Below are positions 39,782 through 43,424 of a DNA stretch of 43,424 nt, one piece after another. The translations under genes were made by a program, and so were the position numbers. Origin of the DNA: an uncultured bacterium (GTDB lineage Bacteria; Verrucomicrobiota; Kiritimatiellia; RFP12; UBA1067); contig CACYNF010000011.1 in assembly GCA_902775595.1 (NCBI GenBank), positions 1 through 43,424 of the forward strand, in the 5' to 3' direction. Below the pieces are notes generated by a model that was not told where the DNA came from, ran no database searches, and was given only the letters and a program-made list of their open reading frames with translations. Every line of letters starts with the position of its first letter. Within the stretch, counting starts at the first letter, position 1.

Positions 39782-40270
39782 TCATCTCTCCTTTCCCGGC
39801 GTGTTCACCGCGCCGATGCCGCCGGGACAATCGAGACAATCCGCAAGCCCCAGCTCTGCAAGCGGACCCATTACGAAATCGCGCATCCGCGCACGCGGAT
39901 GGGGAAGTGTCAGTTCAGGATCGTCCGACACCATGCCGCCGAAGTCCACGAGGTCGATGTCGATTGTGCGCGGCCCGTTGCGAACGGTGCGAATCCTCCC
40001 GAGCGAATCCTCCACCGCGTGCATCCTCTTGGAGAACTCCCGCGCCGAAAGCGCCGTCTCGAACACCGCGACCTGGTTCATGAACTTCATGGCGGCGAAT
40101 TCGGGCGGAACGTCGACCGGCTCCGTCTCGACGACGCCGCTCGCCGCGACAAGTTTCGTCTCCGGGAACGCGGCAAGCGCGTCGACCGCGCGGGAAAGGT
40201 ACTCCACGCGCGGCTCGATGTTAGACCCGAGCGAGACAATCGCCCTGACTCTCCGCTCCTCTGCCTCCAT
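39782..40270 (-). CDS. folK: 6-hydroxymethyl-7,8-dihydropterin pyrophosphokinase
   Basis: 162 aa HPPK of folate synthesis. N-terminus RAIVSLGSNIEPRVEYLSRA, then VETEPVDVPP with the conserved acidic/proline loop, and the signature RNGPRTIDIDLVDFGG. LPHPRARMRDFVMGPLAELG completes the fold. ATG 40270 lies 6 nt after an extended -10, with no Shine-Dalgarno. Confidence 0.95.
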   Translation of the reverse strand: MEAEERRVRAIVSLGSNIEPRVEYLSRAVDALAAFPETKLVAASGVVETEPVDVPPEFAAMKFMNQVAVFETALSAREFSKRMHAVEDSLGRIRTVRNGPRTIDIDLVDFGGMVSDDPELTLPHPRARMRDFVMGPLAELGLADCLDCPGGIGAVNTPGKER

Positions 40271-40276
40271 GCGAAC

Positions 40277-40285
40277 AGTATACCA
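40277..40285 (-). promoter_or_regulatory. Extended -10 (TGGTATACT) of folK
   Basis: TGGTATACT ends 6 nt before the folK ATG, again predicting a leaderless or nearly leaderless transcript. Confidence 0.55.
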
Positions 40286-40302
40286 AAAATCCGCCGCGGC
40301 GG
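40285..40302 (-). terminator. Possible terminator of the gene at 40316-41338
   Basis: A perfect palindrome CCGCCGCGGCGG followed by ATTTTT on the minus strand. The stem is short with a small loop, and the T-run merges into the folK promoter. Confidence 0.4.
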
Positions 40303-40315
40303 CTTTGTTTTATTT

Positions 40316-41338
40316 TCAGTATGGCGCTTTGATTCGCTCGTATTTCATGTTGTTGAAGTCATGCAACTTTTTGGGGGCCGCAAGGAATCCTTTGCATCTC
40401 AACGAATAGATCGCTCCATTCGCAGCAAAGACTACTCGAGCGCGCGGCCTATCATAGTCCGCCCAGCTCCAGTCCGCGCCATCGACAACCACTTGTCCGG
40501 AATCGTCACAGATCACATGTCGCTCCCAATAGCACCCATGCCCTTCCCCCGGCGAGCCGCAAATAAAGAACTTCTTCAGCGTCATCCCTCCGTCGAGCGG
40601 CTTCTCGAACACTTCTTTCGGAAGCGCATTCCATCCATCGCGCACCAACCGGGGGAAATAGACCATTGGACACTCCCCCTTGTATTTCCAGTCGCTACAA
40701 GATTCCGGCGGCGCAACCTCGACAAACCGGCCGCCGCCAATCTTTGCGACAGAGCCACCGGGCGCATGGTTGATGGCGACCTTTCCATTGTCGACAAAAA
40801 GGCCTCCGCCGTTCCAGCCAGTCCCATTGAACCAAAGGGAAACGGCCCTCAAATACGGAACGCGTGATATTGCCGTCCAGCTACAGTCCGAATACTCCCC
40901 CGTCTTGATCTGACGCTCTCTCTCTCGCCGGGTGGCCGTATCGTTGACTATTCGCTCCATCCGCTGGTAATACCGTTCCCCATGAAACCACGAAATCTCT
41001 CCCAGCTCCGCCTTTATCCGGGACTCGATGTACTCGTCCATCGAACTTCCCCGCCCATACTTCGCGGCAAAATAGACGAGATGCCTGCCGTCCGGCGAAA
41101 TGTCGCAGCGATAGGGATAGAAGCTTCCGTAGAACCACTGCCCGATATCAAAACTGTCTGTCTGCAAATCCCATTTCAAGACGGCGGTCTTGTTCGACGG
41201 GCCTCGCCTGAACACGACCGCCGTATCCGATTCGCGCGCCAGTATCGCATGGATACGCGCAGCAATCAAATGGGGAGACTCCCCTTTGGCGTTGCTCTTT
41301 TTATCACCCATTTCGTTACTTTCCGTCACTTTCCTCAT
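40316..41338 (-). CDS. Protein of unknown function with a PD40-like beta-propeller motif
   Basis: About 340 aa. No signal peptide; the first ~20 residues are hydrophilic. CDISPDGRHLVYFAAKYG resembles the PD40/TolB-type propeller blade motif, and later segments with VDNGKVAINHAPGG and GQVVVDGADWSWADYDRP may be further blades. No catalytic motif is recognised. ATG 41338 and ATG 41321 (MGDKKS) are both possible. A -10 TATAAT lies 19 nt before 41338. Its GC content appears lower than that of the housekeeping genes. Confidence 0.65.
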   Translation of the reverse strand: MRKVTESNEMGDKKSNAKGESPHLIAARIHAILARESDTAVVFRRGPSNKTAVLKWDLQTDSFDIGQWFYGSFYPYRCDISPDGRHLVYFAAKYGRGSSMDEYIESRIKAELGEISWFHGERYYQRMERIVNDTATRRERERQIKTGEYSDCSWTAISRVPYLRAVSLWFNGTGWNGGGLFVDNGKVAINHAPGGSVAKIGGGRFVEVAPPESCSDWKYKGECPMVYFPRLVRDGWNALPKEVFEKPLDGGMTLKKFFICGSPGEGHGCYWERHVICDDSGQVVVDGADWSWADYDRPRARVVFAANGAIYSLRCKGFLAAPKKLHDFNNMKYERIKAPY

Positions 41339-41357
41339 TTTCAACGACTTTGGGCAT

Positions 41358-41363
41358 ATTATA
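41358..41363 (-). promoter_or_regulatory. -10 element (TATAAT) of the gene at 41338
   Basis: TATAAT in CGTTATAATATGCC on the minus strand, 19 nt before ATG 41338. The start site would be about 12 nt before that ATG. Confidence 0.45.
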
Positions 41364-41422
41364 ACGAAACTGCCACGCCGAAATCAACCACGCAAGCCAC
41401 CAACAACGCCCAAACAGGCCTT

Positions 41423-42430
41423 TTACAACGGTTCCGCGGGGTCTGTCCCCAACTGCTCCTCAACAAGGTCCACGCGACCGGTCGGGGTCAGGAAGTAGGT
41501 GTCGGGGTTTGGCGTTGGCATGCCGTTCCGAAAGATATAATTACGTCGCAATAATTTGCGCTCCAACCTCAACGCATCGCCATTGGAGCGAATAAGCACG
41601 ACTATCTTCTTGCAGAAGTCAAAGCAGCTTCCGCCTCGTTCCTTTGGACATGTCAACGTCACGTTCCAATGGCGTTCCCCGCGGTACAGGAGTTCGCGAG
41701 GATCCACGTTGTCCGTGAAAACCACGGGGAAGTAATCGTCGGCTGGCGAATTGACTGCTATGCACCAGATGTTCGTGTAGCGACCGATGGCATTTTTTAC
41801 GTCATCGTGGGCTTCAATCAACGCCTGCACGAACTGCGCCGAATTCGTGAAGCCCGCCGGATCAACCCATGGTCTACCCGCTTCTCGATCTATACTGTTC
41901 TCTGCCATGCATGCAAGCAGGCTCCTGCCAAGCATGCTTAGTTCGTGGCTTTTCGAACGATAGGCCATCATTCTGCAACAGCCCATTTCGGGAAGACCAA
42001 CCAGAAAACCAACAACCAAGCACACTGTCACAAACACTGCAATGCTACGAATTGACAAGCCAAAGTCACCCAACTCGAAATACCACCGATTCGACACCGG
42101 CAAATAGAGAAGCACAAACGGCGCGACCAGAAACATCGAACACACAATGCATCCAACTATCGTGTACACGTTCGCAGACACACGTGAATATGCAATGAGT
42201 CCGAGCAGAATCAGCAGCAGAATAACCGTGTTTGCAAGGAGAAACAAAGTTCGGCGTCCCCGCCGCAACGCAACAACCATGCCGATTAGCATCACAATAG
42301 GCAACGAGCTTATATACAGTGAAGACTCAAGCCTCATAACTTTACTCATCGGCAAAAGCGACAACACCGCAAGCGCGACATACACCCACCCGAGGGCTTC
42401 GACGATCTTGGCTGGCAAAGGCTTTTTCAT
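41423..42430 (-). CDS. Membrane protein with five N-terminal helices and a soluble C-terminal domain
   Basis: 335 aa. Five membrane segments in residues ~8-150 (for example TLFLLANTVILLLILLGLIA and SIAVFVTVCLVVGFLVGLP). The remainder (FTNSAQFVQALIEAHDDVKN, PVVFTDNVDPRELLYRGERH) resembles the soluble parts of PVC pseudopilin-like proteins, but I do not recognise a named family. ATG 42430 overlaps the TGA of the serpin gene (ATGA), so the two are coupled. Its role may relate to the serpin. Confidence 0.65.
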   Translation of the reverse strand: MKKPLPAKIVEALGWVYVALAVLSLLPMSKVMRLESSLYISSLPIVMLIGMVVALRRGRRTLFLLANTVILLLILLGLIAYSRVSANVYTIVGCIVCSMFLVAPFVLLYLPVSNRWYFELGDFGLSIRSIAVFVTVCLVVGFLVGLPEMGCCRMMAYRSKSHELSMLGRSLLACMAENSIDREAGRPWVDPAGFTNSAQFVQALIEAHDDVKNAIGRYTNIWCIAVNSPADDYFPVVFTDNVDPRELLYRGERHWNVTLTCPKERGGSCFDFCKKIVVLIRSNGDALRLERKLLRRNYIFRNGMPTPNPDTYFLTPTGRVDLVEEQLGTDPAEPL

Positions 42431-43424
42431 TTCAGGTTCTTACCGCTGGCATTCACCTGCGGAGGTACTGGTTTCATCACGCGACCGACAAAGAGAATCA
42501 GACCTGTACTAGTCTCGCGGATTAGGAACAGAAACGGGCGGTCGGCGACGAAGAGGCGCGGCGGCTCCTCAATACATGCTTCCGCCATGGGCGCAAAGGT
42601 CGCGGCAGCGGCTTCGGTGCCGACTTCATCGACCGTAATGTTGGCCTTCTGAATAGCGGCACTGACAAAGAGCTTCGGCGCGATGCCGGAGAAGTCCGCT
42701 CTGACAGGGTCGAACGCTGCACCCATGCCCATGACTGTGAGCGCCTTCGTCAAGTCATGCTCGCTGCTAAAGTCAAACTTCGGCAGTGCAAGGGTGGCCT
42801 TGCCGGTCCAGCGGTTCGCGGCAAATCGATCAAGCCATGAGCCGGAGAACTTCGCCTCTACGTCCGCGAGCGTGTTGGAAGGCGACGGCAGAAGCACGAG
42901 CATTTCTGCCAAATCATATCGATAGGGCAGGCACAGTACGGCACACTCAGGAAGGTTGAAAATTGAAACGGTACGCATGTCATGGAGAAAGGGAACCTTG
43001 ACATCGCCGCCAGGGGCATGGAAAATCTGATCGTATGTAGAGCACTTTTCGAACGGATTCTTCCACTTGGCCTGGAAGTAGATAGTGTCTACGGCGACGA
43101 GCCGCGTGAGCGGATCGTCGAGGATGGGCGGACCGAAGAGGTTAGGGATGCGACCGTGAGTCTTTTCAGCAACAAAGGCGTTGATTGCCTTGCGCCCCTT
43201 GGCGCCCATCTTTGTCGTGCGAACCTCGGCATCGAAGGCGCGGCGCGCACGGGCGACGAACTCGTTCGCGACATCAAAGCCTGGCGCGAGCCAGAGCGAA
43301 TCGGAGACGGAGAGCTCAAGCGAAACATCCTCGTCCGCGGCGCTGGCAAGCGCAGTGTGCGCCTTGCGAAACGTCGCGGCGGTTTCATCGGGAGCGGGAG
43401 GCTCGGCGCCACCGAGCTGCAGGG
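42427..43424 (-). CDS. Serpin (serine protease inhibitor), N-terminus beyond the window
   Basis: The frame is open to the window end, about 332 codons. Serpin landmarks: INAFVAEKTHGRIPNLFG, LVAVDTIYFQAKWKNPFEK, LLPSPSNTLADVEAK, and the C-terminal PFLFLIRETSTGLILFVGRV. The hinge of the reactive loop is EVGTEAAAAT, which has the small residues of inhibitory serpins. Counting from the hinge as in alpha-1-antitrypsin puts the P1-P1' bond at Ala-Cys, suggesting elastase-like targets. Secretion cannot be judged because the start is missing. Translationally coupled to the membrane protein downstream. Confidence 0.92.
   Translation of the reverse strand, partial: LQLGGAEPPAPDETAATFRKAHTALASAADEDVSLELSVSDSLWLAPGFDVANEFVARARRAFDAEVRTTKMGAKGRKAINAFVAEKTHGRIPNLFGPPILDDPLTRLVAVDTIYFQAKWKNPFEKCSTYDQIFHAPGGDVKVPFLHDMRTVSIFNLPECAVLCLPYRYDLAEMLVLLPSPSNTLADVEAKFSGSWLDRFAANRWTGKATLALPKFDFSSEHDLTKALTVMGMGAAFDPVRADFSGIAPKLFVSAAIQKANITVDEVGTEAAAATFAPMAEACIEEPPRLFVADRPFLFLIRETSTGLILFVGRVMKPVPPQVNASGKNLK

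Overview
The window is a dense bacterial chromosome segment of fairly high GC content. Nearly every gene is on the minus strand; the only confident plus-strand gene is pncC. It looks like a Gram-negative member of the PVC superphylum, most probably Kiritimatiellota. The reasons are LptD (LPS export), a Minf_1886-type Verrucomicrobia/Planctomycetes-restricted protein, lipoproteins and surface proteins built of PLYG and GLQIG repeats, and swarms of short inverted repeats common in PVC genomes. This affiliation is inferred from gene content, not from a marker phylogeny. No rRNA, tRNA or CRISPR array was seen.

Layout, from high to low coordinates within each block because transcription runs leftward. 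(a) 35.7-43.4 kb: a serpin (cut by the window end) with a membrane protein, an unknown protein, folK, trxA, a Minf_1886 protein, a DEAD-box helicase, a nucleotidyltransferase, a glucuronokinase-like GHMP kinase and a DUF167 protein. (b) 25.1-35.6 kb is the accessory region: TetR regulator, alpha/beta hydrolase, MFS-acyltransferase fusion, surface-repeat proteins, a GxxExxY nuclease-like gene, a Fic protein and a second hydrolase. Several families of short inverted or periodic repeats are threaded between and into these genes. (c) 21.8-25.1 kb: a DUF2339/DUF3999 membrane pair. (d) 18.3-21.7 kb: trkA-like, murA, proC, and nadD fused to a ferredoxin-thioredoxin-reductase-like domain, joined by stop/start overlaps or short gaps. 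(e) 15.1-18.3 kb: an SSB-like DUF3127 protein, hom and lysC. (f) 6.0-15.1 kb: mreB-mreC-mreD-mrdA-rodA-rng-lptD behind one good sigma70-type promoter, linking rod-shape cell-wall growth, RNA processing and LPS insertion. (g) 1-5.4 kb: hisS, a Sel1 protein, ymdB, epmA and dnaX.

The most interesting signal is a repeat family with arms like TTTTAGACAGGATTTACAGG. Solo copies of about 80-90 bp carry two inverted arms. One copy (27633-28088) has the same arms as 32-bp terminal inverted repeats (29/32 identical) around a PD-(D/E)XK-like GxxExxY gene that fills its interior. This suggests an element and its MITE-like derivatives. One copy lies in frame inside an acyltransferase gene, another forms the C-terminus and stop codon of a Fic gene, and others abut truncated gene starts.

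Other notable points are: leaderless-looking promoters (extended -10, then about 7 nt, then ATG) at several gene starts; a MurA with Asp in place of the fosfomycin-target Cys; the NadD-FTR fusion; and a DnaX reading frame that turns into CarB sequence at the left edge, which may be an assembly chimera.
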